DNA of 64,000 nucleotides from Streptomyces guryensis (GTDB lineage: Bacteria; Actinomycetota; Actinomycetes; Streptomycetales; Streptomycetaceae), in assembly GCF_021261325.1 (NCBI RefSeq), contig NZ_JAJSBI010000005.1, positions 1 to 64,000 of the forward strand. The letters are read 5' to 3'. The notes beneath the pieces are model-generated. The model did no database searches and was not told the DNA's origin. It saw nothing but the letters and a program-made list of their open reading frames with translations. A program made the translations under genes and the position numbers. This document shows positions 25,867 to 35,270 of this stretch, piece by piece. The stretch's first letter is position 1, and every line of letters begins with the position of its first letter.

Positions 25867-27902
25867 CGCAGGAAGGCGGCCGCGACGCCGGCGTCGACCG
25901 GGACATGCAGCCCCGTGGTGTGGGTCAGCTCGCCCCCGGTCAGTGCGAACACGGCGTTCGCGACATGCTCCGGCAGCACCTCCCGCTTGAGGATGGTCCG
26001 CTGGGCGTAGAACTCGCCCAGCTTCTCCTCCGGCACCCCGTACACGGCGGCCCGCTGTGCACCCCAACCGCCCGCGAAGATCCCGGAGCCGCGTACGACA
26101 CCGTCGGGGTTGACGCCGTTGACCCGGATGCCGTGCTCGCCCAACTCGGCGGCCAGCAGCCGTACTTGATGAGCCTGGTCGGCCTTGGTCGCCGAGTAGG
26201 CGATGTTGTTGGGCCCGGCGAAGACGGCGTTCTTGGAGGCGATGTAGACGATGTCGCCGCCCAACTCCTGCGCGATCATCACTCGGGCCGCCTCCCTCGA
26301 AACCAGGAAGGAACCACGGGCCATGATGTCGTGCTGCAGATCCCAGTCCCTGGCCGAAGTCTCCAGCAGTGGCTTGGAGATGGAGATCCCGGCGTTGTTG
26401 ACCACCAGATCGACCCCGCCGAAGGCGAGAACGGCCGCCTTGAAGGCCGCGGCGATCTGCTCCTCGTCCGTCACGTCCACGGCAACGGAGACGGCCTTGT
26501 CCGGACCACCCAGCTCCTCGGCGACGGCTGCCGCGTTGTCCGCATTGAGATCGGCGACGACGACACAGGCCCCCTCCCCGACCAGCCGCTCCGCGATGGC
26601 CTTGCCGATCCCGCTGCCCGCGCCCGTGACGAGCGCGACCCGCGTGGCGAGCGGCTTCGGCTTCGGCATCCGCTGAAGCTTGGCCTCCTCCAGCGCCCAG
26701 TACTCGATCCGGAACTTCTCCGACTCCTCGATCGGCGCATACGTCGATACGGCCTCGGCGCCGCGCATCACGTTGATGGCGTTGACGTAGAACTCGCCGG
26801 CCACCCGCGCGGTCTGCTTGTCCTTGCCGAAGCTGAACATGCCCACCCCCGGTACCAGCACGATCGCCGGGTCGGCGCCGCGCATGGCGGGGGAGTCGGG
26901 CAGAGCGTGCCGCTGGTAGTAGGCGGCGTACTCCTCGCGGTACTCGCCGTGCAGCTCCTTCAGCCGCGCGATCGCCTCCTCAAGGGGAGCGGCCGGCGGC
27001 AGATCGAGCACCAGCGGCCGGACCTTCGTCCGCAGGAAGTGGTCGGGGCAGGATGTCCCGAGCGCGGCGAGCCGCGGATGCTCGGCACGCGCCAGGAACT
27101 CCAGCACGACGTCGGAGTCGTTGAAGTGCCCGACCTGCGGCTTGTCCTGAGAGGCGACGGCCCGCACATACGGCGCCAAGGCCGCCGCACGCTCCCGACG
27201 CTCGGCCTCGGGCAGCGCCTCGTGGCCCTCGACCACCGGCCCGAAGGGCTCCGGCTTCCCCCGCTCGGCCAGGAACGCCTCGGCGGTCCGGATGATGTGC
27301 AGCGAGTTCCGCTCGCACTCCTCGGACGTGGCACCCCAGGCAGTGATGCCATGGCCCCCCAGTACACACCCGATGGCCTGCGGATTGGCCTCCTTGACCG
27401 CCGCGATGTCCAGCCCCAACTGGAATCCGGGCCGCCGCCACGGCACCCACACCACCGTGTCGCCGAAGCACTCGGCTGTCAGCTTCTCCCCGTCGGCGGC
27501 GCAGGCGAGCGCGATCCCGGAGTCGGGGTGCAGGTGGTCGACATGCGCGGCGTCGACCAGCCCGTGCATCGCGGTGTCGATGGAGGGGGCGGCACCTCCC
27601 TTGCCGTGCAGGCAGTAGTCGAACGCGGCGACCATCTCGTCCTCGCGCTCGACACCCGGATAGACCCCTTGCAGGGCCCGCAACCGGTCCAGCCGCAACG
27701 CGGCGAGCCCGGCCTCGGTGAGCGTGCCGAGGTCACCACCGGACCCCTTGACCCACATCAACTCGACGTCATCGCCGGTCACGGGGTCGGTGTCGGTGCC
27801 CTTCGCCGAGGCGTTACCGCCGGCGTAGTTGGTGTTGCGGGGGTCGCGGCCGAGCCGATGGGACCGGGCCAGGAGGGCGGCGGCTTCGGGGTGGGGTGCC
27901 AT
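25863..27902 (-). CDS. rhaEW: Bifunctional rhamnulose-1-phosphate aldolase / L-lactaldehyde dehydrogenase
   Basis: 679 residues. About 1-400 is a class II aldolase domain with GGNASAKGTDTDP, the metal pair in HVDHLHPDSGIALACA, and GGHGITAW. About 415-679 is a short-chain dehydrogenase with VTGAGSGIGKAIAERL, NNAGIS and the active-site Tyr-X3-Lys in IAYSATKADQ. The fused enzyme, known from Bacillus (RhaEW), splits rhamnulose-1-phosphate to dihydroxyacetone phosphate and L-lactaldehyde and oxidises the aldehyde to L-lactate. ATG 27902 follows AAGGAAGAG. It lies 68 bases after rhaI and is coupled to rhaB. Confidence 0.93.
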   Translation of the reverse strand: MAPHPEAAALLARSHRLGRDPRNTNYAGGNASAKGTDTDPVTGDDVELMWVKGSGGDLGTLTEAGLAALRLDRLRALQGVYPGVEREDEMVAAFDYCLHGKGGAAPSIDTAMHGLVDAAHVDHLHPDSGIALACAADGEKLTAECFGDTVVWVPWRRPGFQLGLDIAAVKEANPQAIGCVLGGHGITAWGATSEECERNSLHIIRTAEAFLAERGKPEPFGPVVEGHEALPEAERRERAAALAPYVRAVASQDKPQVGHFNDSDVVLEFLARAEHPRLAALGTSCPDHFLRTKVRPLVLDLPPAAPLEEAIARLKELHGEYREEYAAYYQRHALPDSPAMRGADPAIVLVPGVGMFSFGKDKQTARVAGEFYVNAINVMRGAEAVSTYAPIEESEKFRIEYWALEEAKLQRMPKPKPLATRVALVTGAGSGIGKAIAERLVGEGACVVVADLNADNAAAVAEELGGPDKAVSVAVDVTDEEQIAAAFKAAVLAFGGVDLVVNNAGISISKPLLETSARDWDLQHDIMARGSFLVSREAARVMIAQELGGDIVYIASKNAVFAGPNNIAYSATKADQAHQVRLLAAELGEHGIRVNGVNPDGVVRGSGIFAGGWGAQRAAVYGVPEEKLGEFYAQRTILKREVLPEHVANAVFALTGGELTHTTGLHVPVDAGVAAAFLR

Positions 27903-27969
27903 GAGCGGGTCTCTTCCTTGTGTCGTCGGAACGTTGCGGGTGTACGAGGGGCGGGCAGGCGGCGCAGCC

Positions 27970-29130
27970 CTACGCGCCCCAGCCGGCTTGGGTGCCGCCG
28001 ACACGCTCGGCGGTGATGTGCTGCTGCCAACCGGAGCGGCGGTAGGCGGCGATCGGGTCGGGGTCGAGCCCCATCTCCTCGCGGACTTCGGCGAGCAGCG
28101 GGCGTACGTCGGTGTTGTACGCATCCATCAGCACGGCATTGGCTTCCAGCACATCCCCCTCACGCTGAGCCACCGCAAGCGCCTCCCGGTCCACGAGGAG
28201 TGCCTTCGCCGTGGCTTCCTGGACGTTCATGACGGAGCGGATGATGGCGGGGATCTTGGCTTCGATGTTGTGGCACTGGTCGAGCATGAAGGCGATGTCG
28301 GAGGTGTAGCCGCCGCCGCGGACGACTTCGTACATGATGCGGAAGAGCTGGAAGGGGTCGGCGGCGCCGACCATGAGGTCGTCGTCGGCGTAGAAGCGGG
28401 AGTTGAAGTCGAAGCCGCCGAGTTTGTTCTCCCGCAGCAGGGTGGCGACGATGAACTCGATGTTGGTGCCGGGTGCGTGGTGTCCGGTGTCGACGACGAC
28501 CTGTGCCTTCTCGCCGAGCTTGAGGCAGTGGGCGTAGGCGGTGCCCCAGTCGGGAACATCCGTCGCGTAGAACGCCGGCTCGAAGAACTTGTACTCCAGC
28601 AGCATCCGCTGCCCGTCCCCGAGCCGCTGGTAGACCTCGGCCAGGCCTTCGGCGAGCCGGTCCTGCCGCCCCCGGAGGTCGTCCTGCCCGGGGTAGTTGG
28701 TGCCGTCGGCGAACCACAGTTTCAGGTCCCGGGAGCCGGTGGCGTCCATGATGTCGACGCACTCCAGCAGATGGTCCAGCGCCTTTCGCCGTACCCCCGC
28801 GTCCGGGTGGCAGATGCTGCCCAGCTTGTAGTCGTCGTCCTGGAACGTGTTGGAGTTGATCGCGCCCAGCTTCACGCCGTGGTCCTGGGCGTACTTCGCC
28901 AGGGCGCTGTAGTCGTCCACCCTGTCCCAGGGAATGTGCAGCGCGACGGTCGGCGCCACGCCGGTGAACGCGTGCACCTGCGCCGCGTCCGCCAGCTTCT
29001 CCTGCGGGTCGCGCGGCACGCCCTGCTGGGCGAACACCTTGAAGCGCGTACCGGAGTTGCCGTACGCCCATGACGGTGTCTCGATCTTCTGCGCCGCGAG
29101 TGCTGCCTTCACGGCGGACTGGTCTGGCAT
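27970..29130 (-). CDS. rhaI: L-rhamnose isomerase, copy 1
   Basis: 386 residues of the Pseudomonas stutzeri-type RhaI (TIM barrel), converting L-rhamnose to L-rhamnulose. Landmarks are [39 protein letters not shown], and metal-site motifs [44 protein letters not shown] and [16 protein letters not shown] 29130 follows GAGGTGG. It leads the rhaI-rhaEW-rhaB-lutABC operon and its promoter carries a TGAAAC-type operator. A second copy lies at 40134-41294; bases 28232-28623 appear identical to 40396-40787, while flanking parts differ at many silent sites. Confidence 0.95.
   Translation of the reverse strand: MPDQSAVKAALAAQKIETPSWAYGNSGTRFKVFAQQGVPRDPQEKLADAAQVHAFTGVAPTVALHIPWDRVDDYSALAKYAQDHGVKLGAINSNTFQDDDYKLGSICHPDAGVRRKALDHLLECVDIMDATGSRDLKLWFADGTNYPGQDDLRGRQDRLAEGLAEVYQRLGDGQRMLLEYKFFEPAFYATDVPDWGTAYAHCLKLGEKAQVVVDTGHHAPGTNIEFIVATLLRENKLGGFDFNSRFYADDDLMVGAADPFQLFRIMYEVVRGGGYTSDIAFMLDQCHNIEAKIPAIIRSVMNVQEATAKALLVDREALAVAQREGDVLEANAVLMDAYNTDVRPLLAEVREEMGLDPDPIAAYRRSGWQQHITAERVGGTQAGWGA
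28232..28623 (-). repeat. 392-bp gene-conversion tract shared with the second rhaI
   Basis: Read side by side, these bases match 40396-40787 with no difference and no gap (constant offset 12164), then mismatches resume at 28624 and 28231. Both copies have the same orientation, so recombination between them could delete the 12 kb in between. Confidence 0.85.
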
Positions 29131-29150
29131 GACCACCTCTGAACACTGTT

Positions 29151-29195
29151 TGAATCGTTTCAGGGAACCTAGTCCCACTGGTGGGACGCCGTCAA
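29151..29195 (-). promoter_or_regulatory. rhaI operon promoter with LacI-type operator
   Basis: Minus strand: -35 TTGACG (29195-29190), 18-base spacer, -10 TAGGTT (29171-29166), then the operator TGAAACGATTCA (29162-29151) covering the expected transcription start. The same layout occurs at three other promoters in the window. Confidence 0.75.
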
Positions 29196-29255
29196 GACGT
29201 CAGGGTGCTCACCCTGGGGCGTTCATGAAAGTGCGGGGATTCGTTGCCGGAACCC

Positions 29256-29303
29256 TTGACGAGCCGCCGTCGTGGGATCACGATGCCGTGAAACGTTTCA
29301 CGG
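29256..29303 (+). promoter_or_regulatory. Promoter of the MFS/rhamnosidase operon with perfect palindromic operator
   Basis: -35 TTGACG (29256-29261), 17 bases, -10 CACGAT (29279-29284), then the perfect 18-bp palindrome CCGTGAAACGTTTCACGG (29286-29303). This is the best-conserved member of the rhamnose operator set; the expected start of transcription lies inside it. Confidence 0.8.
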
Positions 29304-29390
29304 CTCCTTTCAGGGTTGGTTACACGTGTCACAACCCCATGGCGCAACCGGCCCTCCGTCCCCGAACTCCCCCTCCGAAAGGCCGCCTCG

Positions 29391-30689
29391 ATGAGCAACG
29401 ACGCCATCTCCAGCAGGCCCGCCAAACCCCGGGTGACCCGCTCCCAGTGGCGCCTCGCCGTCCTCTCCGGCATGGCTTCCTACCTGGACTCGGGCATCAT
29501 CGTTTCCTCCGGCCTGTCACTGGGCCTGTGGCAGAGCCGCTTCCATCTGTCCTCGTGGGGCCTCGGCGCGCTGAGCGCGGCGCTGACCTTCTCCATCGCC
29601 GCCGGCTCGCTGGTCGGCGGCCGCCTCGCCGACCGCTTCGGCCGGAGGCGCGTGTACGGGATCGACATCGTCGTCTACGCCGTCGGCGCCGCCCTGCTGG
29701 TCTTCGCGCCCACCACCACATTCCTCTTCGCCGGCATGATCATCGGCGGGCTCGCGGCCGGAGCCGACCTGCCGACCTCGCTCGCCATGGTCTCCGAGCA
29801 CTCCCCACGCTCGGTACGCGGCCGACTGATCGGCGCGACACAGACCATGTGGGTCGTCGGCATCACGGCCGCGATCGTCATCGGCTTCGGCACTTCCACG
29901 CTCGGCTACCTCTCCGCTCAGCTCCTCTTCGCCCACCTCGCCGTCGTGGCCCTGGTCGGCTGGGTGCTGCGCAACCGCATGCGGCTGTCTCCCGTGCCGG
30001 AGGAGGGCGAGCACGGCGGCGGTCGCGAGGGCGTCGACGCACGGGCGCTACGCCGCCTCGGCGCGAAGCCCGTCCTCGTCCCGCTCCTGGCGACGGGCGG
30101 CTTCTACCTCGCCTGGAACCTCGCCGCCAACACCATGGGCCAGTACGGCACGTACTTCCTGACCACGGTCAGCGGTGCCTCCCAGACCCTCGCCACGGGC
30201 ATGAGCCTGGCCGGCCTCCCGATCGGACTGGTCTGCTCGCTCGCCTTCGTCCGGCTGGCCGACACCCCCTGGCGCGACCGGCTGTTCTACGTCTGCGCGG
30301 CGCTCCAGGTGCTTGCCTTCGCCGTGGCAGCGGCGACCGGTGGTGCCGTGATCGCGGCGATGGTGTTCTTCCTGCTCCTTTACAACGTCGTCAACCAGTT
30401 CGCCGGCGAGGCCAATTACAAGATCTGGTCCCAGGAGGCATTCCCCGAGGAACTGCGCGCCACCACCCAGGGACTGACCTACGGGCTCAGCCGCGCCCTG
30501 TGCGGTCTCGCCGGGCTGGTCACCCCGACCCTGATGGCGGCCAGCGGTTCGGCCGTCCTGTGGATCACAACGGGGTGTGTGGCCGTGTCCGGTCTGATCG
30601 GAGTGTGGGTCGTCCGCAGCATTGCTCCGCAGGGGCGGGGCGCGTCGGCAGGGACCACATCCGCCGTCCGTGCGAAGGAAGCGATCTGA
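29391..30689 (+). CDS. MFS sugar transporter (probable rhamnose/rhamnoside importer)
   Basis: 432 residues with 12 predicted membrane helices. The major-facilitator signature after helix 2 is GGRLADRFGRRRVYG, and the sugar-porter-like sequence after helix 6 (EEGEHGGGREGVDARALRR) is a cytoplasmic loop. ATG 29391 follows AAAGG. The stop shares one base with the start of the GH78 rhamnosidase gene (TGATG). Because that enzyme has no signal peptide, this carrier likely brings in rhamnose or small rhamnosides for it; the exact substrate is inferred from context and from the rhamnose-type operator in the promoter. Confidence 0.85.
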   Translation: MSNDAISSRPAKPRVTRSQWRLAVLSGMASYLDSGIIVSSGLSLGLWQSRFHLSSWGLGALSAALTFSIAAGSLVGGRLADRFGRRRVYGIDIVVYAVGAALLVFAPTTTFLFAGMIIGGLAAGADLPTSLAMVSEHSPRSVRGRLIGATQTMWVVGITAAIVIGFGTSTLGYLSAQLLFAHLAVVALVGWVLRNRMRLSPVPEEGEHGGGREGVDARALRRLGAKPVLVPLLATGGFYLAWNLAANTMGQYGTYFLTTVSGASQTLATGMSLAGLPIGLVCSLAFVRLADTPWRDRLFYVCAALQVLAFAVAAATGGAVIAAMVFFLLLYNVVNQFAGEANYKIWSQEAFPEELRATTQGLTYGLSRALCGLAGLVTPTLMAASGSAVLWITTGCVAVSGLIGVWVVRSIAPQGRGASAGTTSAVRAKEAI

Positions 30690-33322
30690 TGCGAGTCACC
30701 GCACCCGTCCCGGAACACCACCGAGAGCCGCTCGGCATCGGCGAGTCCCGCCCCCGCCTGAGCTGGCGCACCGAGACGGACACACCGGACTGGACACAGA
30801 AGGCGTACCGGCTCGAGATCACCGGCGCCGACGGCACCGTCCTCACCGACTCCGGGCGCGTCGAGAGCGCCGACTCGGTGCTGGTGGCCTGGCCGGGCGA
30901 GGCGCTCGGCTCCCGCAGCCGGATCGGGGTGCGCGTCCGGGTGTGGGGCGAGGACGGCGAGCCGTCCCCCTGGTCGCCGCTCACCTGGGCGGAAACGGGA
31001 CTGCTCGCCCGTATCGACTGGACCGCCCGGCCCGTCACGCCCGACCGCGAAACTGCCGACGTCCCGCTTCCGGTGGCGCTGCTGCACCGCACCTTCACCC
31101 TCGACAAGGCGGTCACGTCGGCCCGCCTGTACCTCACCGCGTACGGCGTGTACGAGGCCGAGATCAACGGCCACCGCGTCGGCGACCACGTCCTCGCCCC
31201 CGGCTGGACCTCGTACCGCCATCGGCTGCGCTACCAGACCTTCGACATCACCGACCTGCTGCGCGAGGGCGACAACGCGATCGGCGCGCTCCTCGGCGAG
31301 GGCTGGTACACGGGCCGACTCGGCTTCCACGGCGGCCGGCGCCATCTCTACGGCGACCGCCGCGCGCTCCTCGCCCAGCTGGAGGTCACCCACCCCGACG
31401 GCACCGTCACCACCGTCGGCACCGACGAGTCATGGCGCGCCACGGCAGGCCCGATCCTGCGCTCCGAGCTCTACGACGGCGAGGCGTACGACGCGCGTCT
31501 GGCCCGCCCCGGCTGGTCCGAACCGGGCCACGACACCTCGGACTGGTCACCCGTCACGGAACTCCCGCTCCCCGAGGCCGAGTTGGTGGCCCCGACCGGC
31601 CCGCCCGTGCGCCGCACGCAGACCCTCACCCCCGTCGACGTCCTCACCACACCCTCCGGCAGGACGGTTCTCGACTTCGGGCAGAACCTGGTCGGGCGCC
31701 TGCGCATCCGTGTGTCGGGCCAGGCCGGACACACCGTCACCCTGCGGCACGCGGAGGTACTGGAGCACGGCGAACTCGGCGTACGGCCCCTGCGTCTAGC
31801 CGCCGCCACCGACACGTACACCCTCTGCGGCGTGGGCGAGGAGACGTACGAGCCCCGCTTCACCTTCCACGGCTTCCGCTACGCCGAAATCGGGAACTGG
31901 CCCGGCGAGTTGGACCCGGCCGCAGTCGAAGCGGTCGTCCTGCACACGGACATGACCCGCACGGGATGGTTCGAGTCCTCGCACGAGCTGGTGAACCGCC
32001 TGCACGAGAACGTCGTCTGGGGCATGCGCGGCAACTTCCTCGACATCCCCACCGACTGCCCCCAGCGCGACGAACGCCTCGGCTGGACCGGAGACATCCA
32101 GGTCTTCGCCCCCACCGCCTCCTTCCTCTACGACTGTTCGGGCATGCTGGGCGGCTGGCTGCGCGACCTCGCGGCCGAACAACTCGCCCGCGCGGACGGC
32201 ACGCCCCTGCTGGTCGTGCCCGACGTCCTGCCCTCAGGCTTCGGCGGCACCCCGCACGCGGTGTGGGCGGACGTCGCCGTGCTGCTGCCGTGGACGCTGT
32301 ACCGCCGATTCGGCGACCTGGAGGTGCTGCGCACCCAGTACCCGAGCATGCGTGCCTGGGTGGAGACCGCCGCCCGCCTCACCGAGGAGGGCGGGGGCCT
32401 GTGGCGGCAGGACTTCCAACTGGGTGACTGGCTCGACCCGGCCGCCCCGCCGGACGCTCCCGGAGACGCCCGTACGGACGGCGATCTCGTCGCCAACGCG
32501 TACGTCGCCCGCTCGGCCGACGTCCTCGCCGAGACGGCACGGCTGCTGGGGGAGAAGGACCACGCCGCACGGTACGAGGAACTCGCGCGGTCGGTGCGGG
32601 TGGCGTTCGCCGAGGAGTTCCTCACCCCGGGCGGGCGGACGTCGAGCGACGCGCAGACCGCGTACGCGCTCGCTCTGTGCTTCGCGCTGCTGCCGACGGA
32701 ACGTCAACGACGGGGCGCCGCGGAGCGGTTGGCCCACATCGTGCGCAAGGCGGGTTTCCGCATCGCCACCGGATTCGCCGGTACACCACTGGTCTGCGAC
32801 GCCCTGTGCGCGGGCGGGGAAGCGCAACTGGCGTACCGGATGCTCCTGGAGAAGGGCTGCCCGTCCTGGCTGTACCCCGTGAGCATGGGGGCGACGACCG
32901 TGTGGGAACGCTGGGACTCGATGCTGCCCGACGGGAGCATCAACCCGGGCGAGATGACCTCCTTCAACCACTACGCCCTCGGTGCCGTCGCCGACTGGCT
33001 GCACCGCACGGTCGCCGGCCTCGAAGCCGCCGAACCGGGCTGGCGCCGGCTGCGCATCGCGCCCGTTCCAGGCGGGGACCTCACCTTCGCGAAGGCCGCA
33101 CACGACACGCCGTACGGCCGTGCCGAGGCGGGCTGGCGGATCGAGGACGGCACGCTCGTGGTGGAGGCGCTCGTCCCGCCGAACACCCGAGCCGAGGTCG
33201 AACTCCCCGGTGACGACGAGCCGTTCGAGGTCGGCTCGGGTCGCCGTACCTTCCGGCGGCCGTACACCGCACCCGCGTGGCCGCCGGCCGCGGTCCGGAA
33301 TCCGTTCGACGGCCCGGAGTGA
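30689..33322 (+). CDS. GH78 alpha-L-rhamnosidase (cytoplasmic)
   Basis: 877 residues. N-terminal beta-sandwich domains (about 1-330, with YLTAYGVYEAEINGHRVGDH and LAPGWTSYRHRLRYQTFDI) precede the (alpha/alpha)6 barrel. The likely general acid is Glu462 in DCPQRDERLGWTGD, and the general base Glu740 in TTVWERWDS. A C-terminal beta domain follows from about residue 790. No signal peptide is present, so it acts inside the cell on imported rhamnosides, releasing L-rhamnose for RhaI. It is translationally coupled to the MFS importer and is the last gene of that operon. Confidence 0.94.
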   Translation: MRVTAPVPEHHREPLGIGESRPRLSWRTETDTPDWTQKAYRLEITGADGTVLTDSGRVESADSVLVAWPGEALGSRSRIGVRVRVWGEDGEPSPWSPLTWAETGLLARIDWTARPVTPDRETADVPLPVALLHRTFTLDKAVTSARLYLTAYGVYEAEINGHRVGDHVLAPGWTSYRHRLRYQTFDITDLLREGDNAIGALLGEGWYTGRLGFHGGRRHLYGDRRALLAQLEVTHPDGTVTTVGTDESWRATAGPILRSELYDGEAYDARLARPGWSEPGHDTSDWSPVTELPLPEAELVAPTGPPVRRTQTLTPVDVLTTPSGRTVLDFGQNLVGRLRIRVSGQAGHTVTLRHAEVLEHGELGVRPLRLAAATDTYTLCGVGEETYEPRFTFHGFRYAEIGNWPGELDPAAVEAVVLHTDMTRTGWFESSHELVNRLHENVVWGMRGNFLDIPTDCPQRDERLGWTGDIQVFAPTASFLYDCSGMLGGWLRDLAAEQLARADGTPLLVVPDVLPSGFGGTPHAVWADVAVLLPWTLYRRFGDLEVLRTQYPSMRAWVETAARLTEEGGGLWRQDFQLGDWLDPAAPPDAPGDARTDGDLVANAYVARSADVLAETARLLGEKDHAARYEELARSVRVAFAEEFLTPGGRTSSDAQTAYALALCFALLPTERQRRGAAERLAHIVRKAGFRIATGFAGTPLVCDALCAGGEAQLAYRMLLEKGCPSWLYPVSMGATTVWERWDSMLPDGSINPGEMTSFNHYALGAVADWLHRTVAGLEAAEPGWRRLRIAPVPGGDLTFAKAAHDTPYGRAEAGWRIEDGTLVVEALVPPNTRAEVELPGDDEPFEVGSGRRTFRRPYTAPAWPPAAVRNPFDGPE

Positions 33323-33337
33323 CCGCGGGGGAGGCGC

Positions 33338-34213
33338 TCAGGCCAGGACGGCCGGCCTGAGTACCTCCTCGCACCACTGGCGGAACGTGGTCGGGCCGGG
33401 CGAGGCGACGCGGTGGTCCTCGTCGTAGGCGTCCTTGATCTGGGCCAGGGCCATGTCGACCAGGCCCTGCGCCCATGCCTCGCTCGCGCCGTGCTCCAGC
33501 ATCGTCGCCCGGTAGGTGTCGACGGGCAGCTGCTGATACCGGACGGGACGCCCCAGCACCTCGGAGAGGACCTGTGCCATGCCGTCGAAGGAGAGGGCGT
33601 CGGGGCTGACCACGGGTACCCCCTCCTGACCGCTCCACGACCGGTCGAGCAGGAGTTCCGTGGCCTTGGCCGCGATGTCCCGGGTCGCGACGGACGCGAC
33701 GACGCGGTCGCCGGGCTGCGGCCAGTAGAACGCGCCCTGGTCCCTGATCGCGGCCACCTGCCACAGCAGGTTCTCCATGAAGGCCGGCGGCTGCAGCGCC
33801 CGGTAGTGCACACCGGTGTCCATGATCATCCGGTCCTTGGCCAGCGACGCCGACAGCTGCCCGGCGTTCTTCTCGATTCCGCGGCCCATGGTCGACACGG
33901 CGACGACCCGCTCGACGCCCCGGGCGGCGATGGCCTGGCAGGCTGATCGCGTGTAGTCGACGTAGTGGCCTTCGACGTTCTCCGCTCGCGGGTCCGGCGG
34001 CACCACCCAGAACACGGCGTCCGCGCCCGCGAAGGCATCCATGACCACATCGAGGTGGCGGTGCGACCCCTGGACGACCTCGACACGGTCCCGCACATGT
34101 GCGGGAAGCCGGGCGGGATCGCGGACGATCACGCGGACCGGCTCCTCGCCGTCGAGGAGACCGTCGACGAGCTGTCGGCCGATCTGACCGGTGGGAGTGG
34201 TGATGACAAGCAT
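33338..34213 (-). CDS. NmrA-like NAD(P)-binding oxidoreductase/sensor
   Basis: 291 residues. A Rossmann fold opens with MLVITTPTGQIGRQLVDGLL, where the usual GATG loop is TPTGQIG. DAVFWVVPPDPRAENVEGHY and VVAVSTMGRG are typical NmrA/YtfG-type segments, and there is no SDR Tyr-X3-Lys catalytic pair. Such proteins act as quinone-related reductases or redox sensors. ATG 34213 follows GGAG. It is divergent from the LysR gene at 34407, a common arrangement in which the LysR protein controls the reductase. Confidence 0.85.
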   Translation of the reverse strand: MLVITTPTGQIGRQLVDGLLDGEEPVRVIVRDPARLPAHVRDRVEVVQGSHRHLDVVMDAFAGADAVFWVVPPDPRAENVEGHYVDYTRSACQAIAARGVERVVAVSTMGRGIEKNAGQLSASLAKDRMIMDTGVHYRALQPPAFMENLLWQVAAIRDQGAFYWPQPGDRVVASVATRDIAAKATELLLDRSWSGQEGVPVVSPDALSFDGMAQVLSEVLGRPVRYQQLPVDTYRATMLEHGASEAWAQGLVDMALAQIKDAYDEDHRVASPGPTTFRQWCEEVLRPAVLA

Positions 34214-34406
34214 GAAGAAGCTCCAAGGGGGCTCGCTGGAAAGGCGGTTGACATCCTTCGGCCGCTGGATGGACCAGTTGGACGGGCCGGCTGGACGGGC
34301 CGGGGAACCGCATGCCTCGATCCTGCGCTGCGCCCCTGCGAGACGGAAGGACCGAAGGGATCCCGCTTGTTACCCTCTGGGTCATACCGAACGGAGGTGC
34401 CGGATC

Positions 34407-35270
34407 GTGGAATCCCGATCACTGCGCTACTTCGTCGCCGTGGCCGAAGAACTCAACTTCGCCCGCGCCGCCGAACGGCTGGGCATCTCCGCCCCGCCCC
34501 TCTCCCGCGCCATCCGCAAACTCGAGGCCGAGCTGGGCGTCACCCTCTTCGAGCGCACCACTCACAGCGTCGAGCTGACCCCCGCCGGAGCGGTCCTGCT
34601 CGGGGAGGCCCGGATCGCCCTCGACGCCCTGCAGGCCGCCGGGCGACGGGCCCAGCGCGCGGCTGCCCGGGAGGCGAAACTGGTCCTGGCCATCAAGGCC
34701 GACGGCGACGGGGGCCTGCTGGAACCCATCCTGGCCCGCTACGCGACCGAGCCCGCCGCCCTGCCCGTCACGATCCGTCTGTCCGGCTGGGGTGACCAGG
34801 CCCGTCTGCTGCGCCGGGGCGAGGCCGACGCCGCCCTGATCTACGAACCCTTCGACCACACGGGCCTGGACACCGAAACGGTCACCGTCGAACGCCGGCT
34901 GGCCGCTCTCCCGGCCACCCACCCGCTGGCGGCCCGCGACCACCTCACCCTCGCCGACCTGGCCATCCCGGGGGTCGAGTCCGGCCGCCTCGACGGCCTG
35001 GCCCGCTACCTGGACATGATCGTCGAACGCCATGGCATCGCCGACCTGCCCCAACTGCTCACGCTCGTCGAACTGGGCGAGATCGTGACCCTGCTGCCCG
35101 CATCCGTCACCGCCCGGTACCCGCGCCCGGGCGTCGCCTACCGCGAGATCCAGGACGCCCCACCGGCCACCCTGTCGATCGTCTGGCCCCAGCAGTCCTG
35201 CTCGACGGCCACCGCCGCACTGGTCCGGGCGGCGGCGTCGGTGGTCCCCGCCGTCGAGGCGTTCGCATGA
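34407..35270 (+). CDS. LysR-family transcriptional regulator
   Basis: 287 residues. The winged HTH is at 1-60 (SLRYFVAVAEELNFARAAER, then LGISAPPLSRAIRKLEAELG) and the effector domain follows. GTG 34407 has GGAGGT at 8 bases. It is divergent from the NmrA-like gene; TTACCCTCTGGGTCA in the gap is a plausible LysR site. The stop overlaps the DGPF-domain gene by 4 bases (ATGA). Confidence 0.9.
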   Translation: MESRSLRYFVAVAEELNFARAAERLGISAPPLSRAIRKLEAELGVTLFERTTHSVELTPAGAVLLGEARIALDALQAAGRRAQRAAAREAKLVLAIKADGDGGLLEPILARYATEPAALPVTIRLSGWGDQARLLRRGEADAALIYEPFDHTGLDTETVTVERRLAALPATHPLAARDHLTLADLAIPGVESGRLDGLARYLDMIVERHGIADLPQLLTLVELGEIVTLLPASVTARYPRPGVAYREIQDAPPATLSIVWPQQSCSTATAALVRAAASVVPAVEAFA

